From the NCBI GenBank assembly GCA_025999255.1, contig BNXB01000006.1, forward strand, positions 1 to 48,237: DNA of 48,237 nt, given 5' to 3'. A program made the translations under genes and the position numbers. The notes under the pieces are model-generated. The model did no database searches. It had not been told where the DNA came from and worked only from the letters and a program-made list of their open reading frames with translations. Origin of the DNA: Bacteroidia bacterium (GTDB lineage: Bacteria > Bacteroidota > Bacteroidia > Bacteroidales > Azobacteroidaceae). Below, one piece after another: positions 28,289 through 38,185 of this stretch (position 1 is its first letter; every line of letters begins with the position of its first letter).

Positions 28289-31200
28289 TTAAAACGAAAG
28301 ATTAATCCCTGCGTTAACTACTTTTTGCAACGGGTATTTCAATCCGCTTCCACCCATTTCTACGTCCCATAACTTAAAACCACTGAACAATAATAAGTTT
28401 GTTCCGCTTACATAAATACGGCATGATGTAAGTTTCAGCTTTTTGGCTAATTTATCCGGAATAGAATAGCCTATTTCCGCGCTTTTCAAGCGAAGGAAAG
28501 AACCGTTGCGCATGAAATAGGTACTCCGGGCGTTGTTGTTGGCCATTAAGGTACTGGAGAGTCTCGGCCAGGCAGCAAACGGATTTTGCGATTCTTGTGA
28601 CCAATGATCGTCGACAATAAACTTAGACAATCCGGTTTCCAATGTTTTGGTTTCACCCGAAGGAACGTAAGAACGGAAAGGCGACATTGCGCCATAGTCA
28701 ATCCAGAAAGAATAGCGCCCTGATCCCTGAAAGAAAACCGATGCGTCAAATCCTTTGTAACCTCCGGATACTCCGAAACCGTAATTTATTTCCGGCGTGT
28801 TAGGATAGCCTATAGGAACCCGGTCTAATTCATTAATAATGTTGTCATTGTTAATATCCTTATATTTAATATCTCCAGGCATGTATTGACCCAGGTCCTG
28901 ACGTGGAGAATTGTCAATATCTTCCTGATCGATGAATAATCTCTCGGCTACATAACCCCATTCCTGTCTCACAGACTGGCCTGTTTTCGAAAGCCAGCCA
29001 TAACCCATACCTTCATAATCCGATTCTTCAAAATAACTGTAAATAGAACGGGCGTATGTAAAATTGGCTCTACCGACAACCCAAGCATCCCTGTTTATTG
29101 AATGGTTGTAGTCGACCGATAAATCAATTCCTTTCCCTTTGGCTTCTCCTACGTTAACGCTCTGCTCCGCCCAAAATCCCGTAGTTGATGGAATATCAGC
29201 ACGTCTCTGAAGGATATTCGTTCTGTGTTCACGGAAAATGTCGGCCTGAATATCTATTTTACCTTTAAGCAAACCTAATTCGATACCTAAATTGCTTTTG
29301 TATGCAATTTCCCATCCTACATTCGAATTGGAATAGGTTCTGACGCTAACTCCGTTCCTGTTAATTCCATTAAAATCGAAACCGGTAAGGAAACCACCGC
29401 CACCGCCAATATTCACGTCTGAAAGATAAAAGAACCGGGTGCCGCTTATCTGATCATTTCCGACCAATCCGTAGGTAGCTCTGATTTTTAGTTTAGATAT
29501 AGTTTTCTCTAAGGAGTCCGACCAAAATCTTTCGTTCGAAACTACCCAGCCTACGCCGAACGAAGGAAAGAATCCCCATCTGTGGCCTTTGTCGAATTTT
29601 TCGGAACCATTATAACCGAAATTAAACTCTCCGAAATACCTGTCATCGAAAGAATACGTAAAACGTCCTGCTAACCCGAGATTTCTTTGGGGCAATGACT
29701 CACTTAACGTATTTGCGTTTGAAATCTGATGTTCTCTGATTGTTCCGACCAACATACCACTTAGAGCATGTATCTCTTTCAATCTCTTATTGTAGGAAAG
29801 CGATCCTTCTCCGTAAAAGGTGCTGTTGATAATTTTATCTCCGGGTTCATACGAAAGATATTCGGTTCCGGTGGTCGGGTTAATTTCATGAAGCCGGTAT
29901 TCTTTCTTTATTCTATCATAGAAATCCACATCGTAGTAATACGGAGAATAACTTCGCCGGACATTGAACAAGGAATAACGCTCGGTATTACCCAAGAAAC
30001 GAGCGGAAAGACCATCTACCCACTTTCCGAAATTCTGTTTTAATTCGATTTGCGCCATCATCCGGGAAGAACTTTCCTGTCTGTATCCTTTTACCAACTC
30101 GGCGTAAGGATTCATATACTGACCGGTTCCATAATTTCCGAAAAGAATGTGATTCACACCTTGATATGTTTCGTCAGGCTGGTAATAGGCCGGGAATCGT
30201 ACGGGACTTACCTGCAATATTTTTTGATACATATCGCTACCGCCGGATATAGGACCGTTGTAATCGGTAAACGAACCGTGAACACGTACCACTGCTTCCA
30301 ACGATTTTGTAAGATTCAAATTGATATTGGAACGTACGTTGTATGACTTGAAGTTGATGTTAGAATTAAAATTGTTCCGTTTATCCACTTTCAACACGCC
30401 GTTGTCTTGATTAAACGCGCCTGAAATATAGTAACGCGCCACCTGTCCACCACCGGAAATGTTGATATTGGCCCGTTGGTTTGATGTCATGTCTTTTGTC
30501 AGCATGTCCATCCAATCAACAGCAGGATATACATACGGATCTCTGTCTTTTCGCATCGTATATTCAATCTTGGAATTACTGTATGGCAATTCAGCTAATG
30601 GATTACGAGCAATGGCCGCCTCATTTGCCAATCGCATATACGTAATCGGATCAGCCATGTCGAGGGTTTTCGTTGGAGAAGAAAAAGAATTTTCCACTCT
30701 GACATTTACCTGCAATTTTCCTTCTTTTCCCTCTTTGGTAGTAACAAGTATTACCCCGTTGGCTCCTCTTGCTCCATATAAAGCCGTTGCCGTAGCATCT
30801 TTCAAAACTGAAAAACTTTGAAGATCGTCCGGATGAAGCCTTGCAAGGTCTGAGGTTGATACTTCTACATTATCAATAAGTATAAGCGGATTTACTTTTC
30901 CTGTACCAAAGGTCGTAATTCCTCGGATGAAGAAGTCAGCATTGTCATATCCGGGCTCACCACTTGTTTGGTATGAAATCATACCTGCGATACGTCCGGC
31001 AAAAGCATTCGTCAAGTTACTGCTCGGCACACGCAATTCTTTTACATTTACCGTCTGAATAGACGAAATCACACTTTCTTTTTTCTGCTTGCCGAATGCA
31101 ACAATAGTTACCTCGTCCAATTCGTTGACTTTATCTTCAAGCACAACCGTAATATCGGCCTTTCCGCTGAAGACAATCTCTTTTTCCTGCATTCCCAACA

Positions 31201-31522
31201 TGAAGGTTTTTAATTTTGTTCCGAGGGGAATTTTGTCTATTTCAAAAAAACCGTCACTATCAGTTACAACACCCCTCGTACCATCCGCATACTGAATGAT
31301 TACTCCGGGTAAAGGTTCGTTGTTTCGATCGATAACACGTCCCTTCAGATTTTCTTGCGCCGAAGATGCAGACTTCGCCTTCGTAGTACTCTGGGCATTT
31401 GCTATTTGAGTGCATCCCAGACAAAGAAAGAATGCCACACATACTTGAAGTAAAAAGCTTAATCTTTTACTTCCCAAGAATGGTTTTTTCTTTTTTAAAT
31501 TTTCAGATAAACAAATGTTCAT
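28289..31522 (-). CDS. SusC-family TonB-dependent outer-membrane glycan importer
   Basis: This 1077-residue outer-membrane receptor imports oligosaccharides with energy from TonB. A signal peptide (about 15-44, ending IANAQ) leads into a carboxypeptidase-like regulatory domain (about 58-135, LKGRVIDRNNEPLPGVII). The plug domain follows (about 150-265, ending DATATALYGARGANGVILVT, the classic SusC signature region), then a 22-strand barrel ending in a terminal Phe (INLSF). There is no STN domain, so no anti-sigma signalling is expected. This fits with control by the separate membrane regulator. The operon promoter lies about 210 bp upstream. Confidence 0.96.
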   Translation of the reverse strand: MNICLSENLKKKKPFLGSKRLSFLLQVCVAFFLCLGCTQIANAQSTTKAKSASSAQENLKGRVIDRNNEPLPGVIIQYADGTRGVVTDSDGFFEIDKIPLGTKLKTFMLGMQEKEIVFSGKADITVVLEDKVNELDEVTIVAFGKQKKESVISSIQTVNVKELRVPSSNLTNAFAGRIAGMISYQTSGEPGYDNADFFIRGITTFGTGKVNPLILIDNVEVSTSDLARLHPDDLQSFSVLKDATATALYGARGANGVILVTTKEGKEGKLQVNVRVENSFSSPTKTLDMADPITYMRLANEAAIARNPLAELPYSNSKIEYTMRKDRDPYVYPAVDWMDMLTKDMTSNQRANINISGGGQVARYYISGAFNQDNGVLKVDKRNNFNSNINFKSYNVRSNINLNLTKSLEAVVRVHGSFTDYNGPISGGSDMYQKILQVSPVRFPAYYQPDETYQGVNHILFGNYGTGQYMNPYAELVKGYRQESSSRMMAQIELKQNFGKWVDGLSARFLGNTERYSLFNVRRSYSPYYYDVDFYDRIKKEYRLHEINPTTGTEYLSYEPGDKIINSTFYGEGSLSYNKRLKEIHALSGMLVGTIREHQISNANTLSESLPQRNLGLAGRFTYSFDDRYFGEFNFGYNGSEKFDKGHRWGFFPSFGVGWVVSNERFWSDSLEKTISKLKIRATYGLVGNDQISGTRFFYLSDVNIGGGGGFLTGFDFNGINRNGVSVRTYSNSNVGWEIAYKSNLGIELGLLKGKIDIQADIFREHRTNILQRRADIPSTTGFWAEQSVNVGEAKGKGIDLSVDYNHSINRDAWVVGRANFTYARSIYSYFEESDYEGMGYGWLSKTGQSVRQEWGYVAERLFIDQEDIDNSPRQDLGQYMPGDIKYKDINNDNIINELDRVPIGYPNTPEINYGFGVSGGYKGFDASVFFQGSGRYSFWIDYGAMSPFRSYVPSGETKTLETGLSKFIVDDHWSQESQNPFAAWPRLSSTLMANNNARSTYFMRNGSFLRLKSAEIGYSIPDKLAKKLKLTSCRIYVSGTNLLLFSGFKLWDVEMGGSGLKYPLQKVVNAGINLSF

Positions 31523-31729
31523 AAATTACAATTATTTTTTAGGTTATTAATAAGTAATAAGATATAATTATTAAATAAAACATACCTGTTTTTTCGGGAA
31601 TAAAGCACGGCATTCTCGGCATTCTTATAAATGTCAGAATGTAGTTTTTTTCATTTTTCATGATAACATTTATTTATATTGTAAAACAATTTATATTGTA
31701 AAACATTAGAGAAATTTGTTTTTCTGTTG
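31523..31729 (-). promoter_or_regulatory. susC leader with tandem repeats and competing hairpins
   Basis: The 5' leader predicted for susC is about 200 bases long. It holds a 17-bp tandem repeat (31673-31706, unit TTTATATTGTAAAACAA on the plus strand). Plus-strand CATTCT occurs twice (31612-31625) with AGAATG near 31636-31641, so on the RNA one CATTCT word can pair with either of two AGAATG words. The long leader leaves room for an antisense RNA or translation control. No open frame was noted in it. Confidence 0.45.
31673..31706. repeat. 17-bp tandem direct repeat in the susC leader
   Basis: TTTATATTGTAAAACAA is followed directly by TTTATATTGTAAAACAT, a 16 of 17 match. It lies between the predicted susC start site and the susC start codon. 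Confidence 0.85.
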
Positions 31730-31779
31730 CAAATATCCAACACAGCCTTTACTGTTTACATTAATTAATCATTAATTTA
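31730..31779 (-). promoter_or_regulatory. PUL promoter A with 11-bp-period direct repeats (susC operon)
   Basis: On the minus strand two copies of AATTAATG with an 11-bp period (31759-31779) end 21 bases before GATATTTG (31730-31737), which is one base off TAnnTTTG. The same module occurs at 38459-38508 with exactly the same spacing: CAAATATCCA, 19 bases, then the repeat block on the plus strand. A weaker form precedes the regulator gene. The block lies just 16 bases past the stop codon of the upstream GH92 gene, so susC has its own start of transcription. Confidence 0.7.
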
Positions 31780-31794
31780 AAAAGAAAATTGGCT

Positions 31795-34056
31795 TTACCG
31801 GAATTTTTCTGCTGACGGAGGAGCATTTTCAGGCTTCTCCCCCCAGTTTTGATTGGCTTTATCGCCCATAACAAGTTCTAAGGTTCCTCCATTTTTTATA
31901 TCCTCATGGCTAAACCACGGTTTGTTCCATTCTTCGCCGTTTAATTTGGCGGATTGAATATATTTATTTTCTTTTGAAATATTTTTGGCAGTTATTTTAA
32001 AAATACGATTGTTGCCCAGATTTATTTTTATGTTCTCAAATAGCGGACTTCCGATATTATAAGTTGCTGATCCCGGTGTGACGGGATAAAAACCCATAGC
32101 CGAAAAGACCACAAACGCCGACATTCCACCGCCGTCTTCATCGCCCGGAACACCCATCAAATCGTTGCGAAACCATTGATTCAGCAAATCGCGTATCCTT
32201 TTTTGTGTTTTCCATGGCTGCCCGGCGTAATTATACAAATAGGGAATATGAAACGACGGCTCATTGGCCATTGAAAACTGACCGACGTTACCGGTTTGAT
32301 CGGGCAACTGAGCATAAAACACAAATTTGCCCGTACCTAAGGGCTCGCGAAAAGTCTGATCCAAATTTCTTACGAAGTTTTCCGGCGATCCCATTAACCG
32401 GATCAAATCCGCCGGATTGTGCGGAACATCCCAACGGTAAGTCCAGGCATTATTCTCATCGTAATAGTTTCTGGCTCCTTGTCCGCCCGAAAAACGATAA
32501 TCGAATGGCTCTATAAACTTTCCTTGCTTATCTTTCGGATGGAAAAACGCCGTTTCGGCATTATACACATTGCGATAATTATAGGAACGTTTCAAAAAGT
32601 ACTGATAATCATCGGTTTTCCCTAATTCGTCGGCTATTTGCGCTAAGCACCAATCATCGTAACAAGTTCCCAACGTAACGGCGACCGGCTGCCGTTTTTC
32701 GCGTGAATTTACTTCTTTCACATATTCTTCTTCATCGGGATACAACGCCGGAAAATAGCCTTGTTCCTGGTAAAACACATCCAATTCCGTATTGGGAATC
32801 CGTTGCCAAGGCAGCAAGGACTTTTCGGTTAATGCGCCCTTACAAGCATTATACGCCACTTCCAAATCATATCCGCGCAAACCTTTGCTATAAGCATCCC
32901 AAACTATGGCTACCGCATGGTTGCCATTCATCCGGTGACTGTCGCCCGTAATTTCAGGAAAAGTAGGCATCCATCCTTCTTTGGTTTGTTGGGACATCCG
33001 GATGTATGAATGAACCATATCCGATTCCATATCCGGCTCTATCAGCGTGCGTAAAGGATGTGTCGCCCGATAAGTATCCCACACCCAATCGTCTGTATAA
33101 AAAGGACTTCCTTCATCATCATGAATTTCATTGTCGAAAGCGCTATAATAGTTGGAGTCTTCCGAAATATTGATCATACGTTCATACGTTCTGTACAGCG
33201 AAGTGTAAAAAACCGTTTTATCGCTTTCACTTCCGCCTTCAATTTGTATTTTACTTAACGCATCATTCCATTTTTCTTTGCCTGTTTTGGCTATTTTATC
33301 AACGCTATACGTTTTAATTTCACGTTCCAGATTCTTTTTGGCTTGTTCTTCACTGATAAAAGAAATGCCGTATCGTATATTTACGCGCATTTGTTGAAAA
33401 CATAAAACCAGCGCTTTATTTTTTCCCTCAACCTCTGTTTGATGGAAATTAATTTCATTGTTGTTTAATGCGCCGGCGTATGACAATGGTTGTTCGGCTT
33501 CCAAATACAGATACACTTTCGTTGGTCCTTGCCCTATCAACTGATAGCCGGAAATTCCATTACCTGCTGTTTTCAATTTTCCATTGCGTGTATTGATAAT
33601 CAATTGATTTGCCAATCCTTCCTCAAATTGAAAATTATATACTCCCGATTGATGAGACGGAGCAAAATCAACCTGAACTTTTGCTTCGTTCAGATAAACG
33701 GAATAGCGGTAAGGAGCTATTTTTTCATTATCATAGGTGTAATTAATAACCGGCTCAAACGCGCCCCAAAACTCATTTTTCGGACTGATATTGAATGCTG
33801 AACTACCCCGATGACTGGTAACAATAACAGGCAGTCCCGAAATTAAATCCGAAGTAAAATCCTTCCGTTCCGGATAAACGCGCAGGATACTGTTAGGCAA
33901 ATGCACCGTGGGAAAAGTAGGCACTAATAAATGACTAATATTTCCCATATAGGGATTTACATACTCCACCGGTGATTTTTCCGGTGATTTTTGAATGGTA
34001 CTACATGAAAGATAGAATAAACAAATCAGGATAATATACACACTATTCTTTTTCAT
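31795..34056 (-). CDS. GH92 lipoprotein, divergent alpha-mannosidase subfamily
   Basis: This 753-residue lipoprotein (lipid cysteine C18 in LFYLSCS) has the two-domain GH92 fold. GH92 enzymes are Ca2+-dependent inverting exo-alpha-mannosidases. C-terminal GH92 blocks are clear: NEPSFHIPYLYNYAGQPW and GDEDGGGMSAFVVFSAMGFYPV, with the catalytic acids in EDGGGMSA. The N-terminal signature is altered to YVNPYMGNISHLLVPTFPTVHLPN in place of the usual DPFIGTGGHGH. This divergent subgroup recurs in Bacteroidota and may act on a linkage other than alpha-1,2-mannose. It lies 11 bp after the giant fusion gene. Confidence 0.88.
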   Translation of the reverse strand: MKKNSVYIILICLFYLSCSTIQKSPEKSPVEYVNPYMGNISHLLVPTFPTVHLPNSILRVYPERKDFTSDLISGLPVIVTSHRGSSAFNISPKNEFWGAFEPVINYTYDNEKIAPYRYSVYLNEAKVQVDFAPSHQSGVYNFQFEEGLANQLIINTRNGKLKTAGNGISGYQLIGQGPTKVYLYLEAEQPLSYAGALNNNEINFHQTEVEGKNKALVLCFQQMRVNIRYGISFISEEQAKKNLEREIKTYSVDKIAKTGKEKWNDALSKIQIEGGSESDKTVFYTSLYRTYERMINISEDSNYYSAFDNEIHDDEGSPFYTDDWVWDTYRATHPLRTLIEPDMESDMVHSYIRMSQQTKEGWMPTFPEITGDSHRMNGNHAVAIVWDAYSKGLRGYDLEVAYNACKGALTEKSLLPWQRIPNTELDVFYQEQGYFPALYPDEEEYVKEVNSREKRQPVAVTLGTCYDDWCLAQIADELGKTDDYQYFLKRSYNYRNVYNAETAFFHPKDKQGKFIEPFDYRFSGGQGARNYYDENNAWTYRWDVPHNPADLIRLMGSPENFVRNLDQTFREPLGTGKFVFYAQLPDQTGNVGQFSMANEPSFHIPYLYNYAGQPWKTQKRIRDLLNQWFRNDLMGVPGDEDGGGMSAFVVFSAMGFYPVTPGSATYNIGSPLFENIKINLGNNRIFKITAKNISKENKYIQSAKLNGEEWNKPWFSHEDIKNGGTLELVMGDKANQNWGEKPENAPPSAEKFR

Positions 34057-34067
34057 AATTTTTATTT

Positions 34068-37000
34068 TTAATTTTTGTTTAGCAAGAGAGTATTGTTGCT
34101 GCTATTCAATCCGGCAAGATTTTTAGTCATAATACCGTAACGCCCATTGAGTTGCACAAAATTGTTTTGCAGCGTCACATTTTTACAATTCGTTGCCTGT
34201 TCATCCAAAGAAATACCATCGCGATCGTTCCCTTCCGTCCAATTCGCATCAATCGTAATATTTTCACTATCGGCAACATATATCCCTGAAAGTTTATTAC
34301 GAGCCGTTTCATTCCCTGAAATTTTAATATTTTTGGAAGAAACAAGGCTTATGCCATTGCCAAAAGGCGAGGTATCCAACCGACTGTCACTGATTTGACT
34401 GTCAGTGATGTACGACAAATTCAGATTGTGATGAAATCCTGCACCGGGAACTACGCTCGATCCGTTATCGCTGAAATTGCAACGCACGATTTGGATATTT
34501 GAGCCGCCAACGAGCTGTACGCCATTTTTAGTAAAATTCTGAATTGTAAGGTTTTCTAATCGTATATTTTTAATTTCGCCGCCTTTTTCGGAACGAATGA
34601 CTATCCCTTCGCGACTGGGTGCACTCATATATTCGCGCGTACGGCGGTCGTGGTTGGGATCGTTATTTTCTTTGACGTTTACCGCTCCTTCGATTAAAAA
34701 ATCGCGCAAAGTCACATTCTTCAATTCGTCTTCCCCATTTATGATGGTTTCCGTACTCAATTTGCCACTAAGAAAAAGGATCGTTTCCCTGCCATAGCCT
34801 GCCAAAGTCAAACCGCTGTAAATTTTTAGCGGGGCGGTAAGCGTATGTACGCCCCGTTCCAAAACGACAGTCGCATTTTTACCTTTATGGGTATCCAGCG
34901 CCTTTTGAATATTTTCGCCTGCTTTTACAACAATAGCATCCGAAGAAAAATCGTTGGTATTTTGCGCCAAAACACCTGTTTTAGTTGATTGAAGAAAATC
35001 AACAGCCGGCAAATTTGCCAAAGTTGTATGCGCCGGAACGGAATATTTTCGCAAGCCGGTAAGTGTGCCGATGGGAAATTCGGCGCGGGCTTTGAGTAAA
35101 ACCTCTTTGGTATTAGGAAGTTCAATTCCTCTATAATTGGTATAATAATCGTAAATCGACTCATAAATATCTTTGTATTTATTCAAGTCGCGTTTCGACA
35201 AAACGCCAAAAATATCCAAGTCGTTGCCCAAAAACATTTGCGCGCATTGCTCATACGCATAAGCCAAGCGGTCGTTTGCTACGCTGTAAAAGTCTAATCC
35301 TTGAGTGAAAGCCGTTTGTGCCGCTTTGGAAAATTCGCCGATTCCTAACTGAACGTGTCCCCAATCGCGGGTGGCTTCCTGACATTGACCGCCGGGATAG
35401 ACATATTTGGTGATACCCGAATTCCGGGGACCCCAATAATACCGTTCTACGGCACGATTGAAAATATCCAATCGGTCGGTGTAAACGCCAATACACATCA
35501 TCGTACTAATCATCGAAGCATCCCAATTTCCGTTTGCCTCGGTAAAAAAATCCTCAATAGTTGGATAAAAAACCGTTAAAACCATTTTGCGGAATTGCTC
35601 CGCATCTTTTTCGTTCCAAGCCGCATTGGAATATTGGAGGATTTCCGCAGCATTGAGAAAATAATAACCGAACAAACCGACATTGAGTTTCGCATTATTC
35701 GCATCAAAACTGCGTAATTTATACGACCAGGCATTCAGAATTTCAATAGCCTTGTCAGCCTGTTTTTTGTCTTGAGTAATGTACCACAAAATCGCGTTGG
35801 AATAGGCTTGCATGGCGCTTTTCGAAAATTCTCTACCGCCCACGCTGTTTTCGCCGTAAGGTCCTTCAGACACAAAAGCAACAGCGCGAGGATCGAAATC
35901 TGCCGAAGTTTGTTTTTTCAATTTTTCAAAAGCGCTTTTCCACGGCTCTTTGCCACTCAACACGTTTTGTTTCATAAAATTGAGATCTTCGTTTGTTTGC
36001 GCCATTCCCGGATGAACGAACGGCGGCGTTTTTCCCATACGGAATTTGAGTGTACCGCCTTGCATAATGTCCTGATGCGTGATATAACTAAGATTATGCG
36101 CTTTTCCGTTTAATTCAACGCTTTGAATATATATATTTTCGGAAGAAAGATTGAGGGCTTCGACCGTAAACGTTTTTCCGCTTTCGAGCCGGATGGTCGC
36201 CTTATCGAACAGTGGAGTTCCAAAAACATATTGCGCAGAAGCCGTAAAAACAGGATAAAAACCAAGTGAAGAAAAAATATACCAAGCCGACATCTGTCCA
36301 CAATCTTCGTTTCCGATAATTCCATCGGGTTGGTCAGTGTAAAAATCGTTGGTAATCTGATGTATCAAGCGAGCGGTTTTCCACGGTTTGCCCACATAAC
36401 TGTATAAATAAGCAATGTGGTGGCTGGGCTCGTTGCCATGCGCATACTGTCCGATACTGCCGGTCAAATCGACCAACACATCGGAATCGTTTGTTGTGAG
36501 CGAGAAAAATGTATCCAAGCGATTTTCAAAGCTTGCTTTCCCCCCTACAAGGTCGATCAATCCTTCCACATCCTGCGGAACTAACCAAAGATATTGCCAC
36601 GGATTGCCTTCGGCGTAATCGGTCGCCCACGGTTTTTTCGATTTGATCGGGTCGAATACCGGATTCCAAGTTCCGTCAGCCATTTTTCCGCGAAAGAATC
36701 CGGTTGTTGCGTCAAAATAAAGTTTATAATTTTCGGCTCGTTTGCTGAAATAGGTGTAATCATCCGTTTTTCCCATTTTTTTTGCCATCAGCGCAATGCT
36801 TGCCGTTCCAATAGCGTATTCGAGCGCCGTAGCCACCGGTCGATTGGTCATCACATCCGAAGGAATGGCTTTGAAATCTCTATCAAAATCCAATCCGCGA
36901 ATATCACTCATAGCCGTGGTTTTCAATGCCTTGAATGCTTTTTCCGCATCAAATCCTTGAATTCCTTTCAAATACGCTTCTGCAATGACTTGAAAACTGT

Positions 37001-38174
37001 TGATTCCGACCATCGTGCCGGTATCGTAACCGCGCAAATGCCAGATAGGCAATTTGCCTGTTTCGTCAAATATCGCCAACATCGAGTTGACAAAATCGGC
37101 GGCGCGTTTCGTGTCAATAATGGTAAACAGCGGATGCTCTGCACGATAAGTATCCCACAAAGAGAAAATGGTATAACGGTCATTCGCATCGCCGGTATCG
37201 TTAAAAAGCGACGGGTGTATCATCGAATGATACATCGCCGTATAAAAAATTCGTTTTTGGGCTTCGTTTTTTGTTTCAATGTTGATTTTAGAAAGTTCCC
37301 GATTCCATTTTTCATCGGCTTGTTTCACGACCGCATCGAAATCCCAGGCAGGAATTTCCTTTTGAATATTCCGAAGGGCATTATCAGAACTTACCGGCGA
37401 AATACCCACTTTGAGCGATACGGGTCCGGGCGATTGGGCAAAACGTATCAATCCCTTAATGGAAGCGCCCTTAGCCGATTTTCCGGCAAGCCATTTTGTA
37501 TCTTCATACACCGAAAAATCAGTAACAGGAACCGAAAATTTGATCGCAAAAAATACTTTTTGTTGTTTTGCCCAGCCTTCGGAAGACCGGTAGCCTTTTA
37601 TCGTATATTTATCCACCAACTGAATATAAGTATCTACCGACTTGTCGTTAATACCTTCTTTCAAATCAATGATAATACGGGCATTTTCGCCTTTTGGAAA
37701 TTGGTATTTATGAAAAGCCACCCGTTCGGTAGCCGCAAGTTCTACCTGAATATTATAATCATCCAATACGACACGATAATATCCGGGTTTGTCTTTTTCG
37801 TTCCGGTGCGAAAATTTAGAAGCGTAACCGCTGTAACGTTCTGTTTCTATACCCTTTTGCAATTTCACATCGCCCATATACGGCATAATCAGCACATCGC
37901 CCAAATCGCCGATTCCCGTTCCGCTCAAATGTAACTGCGGAAATCCAATGATTACGCTATCGCGGTAGTTGTATCCGGAACACCAATCCCAGCCTTTGAA
38001 AAAATTAGACGGACCCACCTGTACCGCACCATAAGGAACATTGGCTCCGACAAATACATGCCCGTGTCCGCCGGATCCGATAAACGGATCTACATAATCC
38101 GTGTATTTTTGTGCTTTAACCGATACGTGTAATACTACGAAGGCGAATAAGAGAAAACCTATTTTTAATTTCAT
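34068..38174 (-). CDS. Three-domain exported enzyme: GH92, alginate-lyase-like, right-handed beta-helix
   Basis: This 1368-residue protein has a signal peptide (about 1-21) and three modules. Residues 25-715 are a canonical GH92 alpha-mannosidase: DYVDPFIGSGGHGHVFVGAN (27-46), NEPSHHIAYLYSYVGKPW (581-598) and GNEDCGQMSAWYIFSSLGFYP (621-641), with intact acidic residues. Residues 720-1045 look like the alginate lyase superfamily (PF05426 type). It opens with HPGMAQTNEDLNFMKQNV, typical of lyase starts, then NWDASM (N883) and CQEATRDWGHVQLGIG (H940) as candidate catalytic sites. Residues 1078-1368 are a right-handed beta-helix with repeats like NIKISGNETARNKLSGIYV. Each single domain is familiar, but I do not know this combination. 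One chain could cut a backbone uronate bond and trim terminal mannose. Confidence 0.85.
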   Translation of the reverse strand: MKLKIGFLLFAFVVLHVSVKAQKYTDYVDPFIGSGGHGHVFVGANVPYGAVQVGPSNFFKGWDWCSGYNYRDSVIIGFPQLHLSGTGIGDLGDVLIMPYMGDVKLQKGIETERYSGYASKFSHRNEKDKPGYYRVVLDDYNIQVELAATERVAFHKYQFPKGENARIIIDLKEGINDKSVDTYIQLVDKYTIKGYRSSEGWAKQQKVFFAIKFSVPVTDFSVYEDTKWLAGKSAKGASIKGLIRFAQSPGPVSLKVGISPVSSDNALRNIQKEIPAWDFDAVVKQADEKWNRELSKINIETKNEAQKRIFYTAMYHSMIHPSLFNDTGDANDRYTIFSLWDTYRAEHPLFTIIDTKRAADFVNSMLAIFDETGKLPIWHLRGYDTGTMVGINSFQVIAEAYLKGIQGFDAEKAFKALKTTAMSDIRGLDFDRDFKAIPSDVMTNRPVATALEYAIGTASIALMAKKMGKTDDYTYFSKRAENYKLYFDATTGFFRGKMADGTWNPVFDPIKSKKPWATDYAEGNPWQYLWLVPQDVEGLIDLVGGKASFENRLDTFFSLTTNDSDVLVDLTGSIGQYAHGNEPSHHIAYLYSYVGKPWKTARLIHQITNDFYTDQPDGIIGNEDCGQMSAWYIFSSLGFYPVFTASAQYVFGTPLFDKATIRLESGKTFTVEALNLSSENIYIQSVELNGKAHNLSYITHQDIMQGGTLKFRMGKTPPFVHPGMAQTNEDLNFMKQNVLSGKEPWKSAFEKLKKQTSADFDPRAVAFVSEGPYGENSVGGREFSKSAMQAYSNAILWYITQDKKQADKAIEILNAWSYKLRSFDANNAKLNVGLFGYYFLNAAEILQYSNAAWNEKDAEQFRKMVLTVFYPTIEDFFTEANGNWDASMISTMMCIGVYTDRLDIFNRAVERYYWGPRNSGITKYVYPGGQCQEATRDWGHVQLGIGEFSKAAQTAFTQGLDFYSVANDRLAYAYEQCAQMFLGNDLDIFGVLSKRDLNKYKDIYESIYDYYTNYRGIELPNTKEVLLKARAEFPIGTLTGLRKYSVPAHTTLANLPAVDFLQSTKTGVLAQNTNDFSSDAIVVKAGENIQKALDTHKGKNATVVLERGVHTLTAPLKIYSGLTLAGYGRETILFLSGKLSTETIINGEDELKNVTLRDFLIEGAVNVKENNDPNHDRRTREYMSAPSREGIVIRSEKGGEIKNIRLENLTIQNFTKNGVQLVGGSNIQIVRCNFSDNGSSVVPGAGFHHNLNLSYITDSQISDSRLDTSPFGNGISLVSSKNIKISGNETARNKLSGIYVADSENITIDANWTEGNDRDGISLDEQATNCKNVTLQNNFVQLNGRYGIMTKNLAGLNSSNNTLLLNKN

Positions 38175-38185
38175 CTTTATATTAT

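Noticed and set aside
36594..37934. Long plus-strand open frame of 446 codons
   Set aside because: It lies opposite the GH92 module of the fusion gene, whose motifs are clear on the minus strand. The translated product is rich in Ile, Phe, Arg and Ser with no family pattern.
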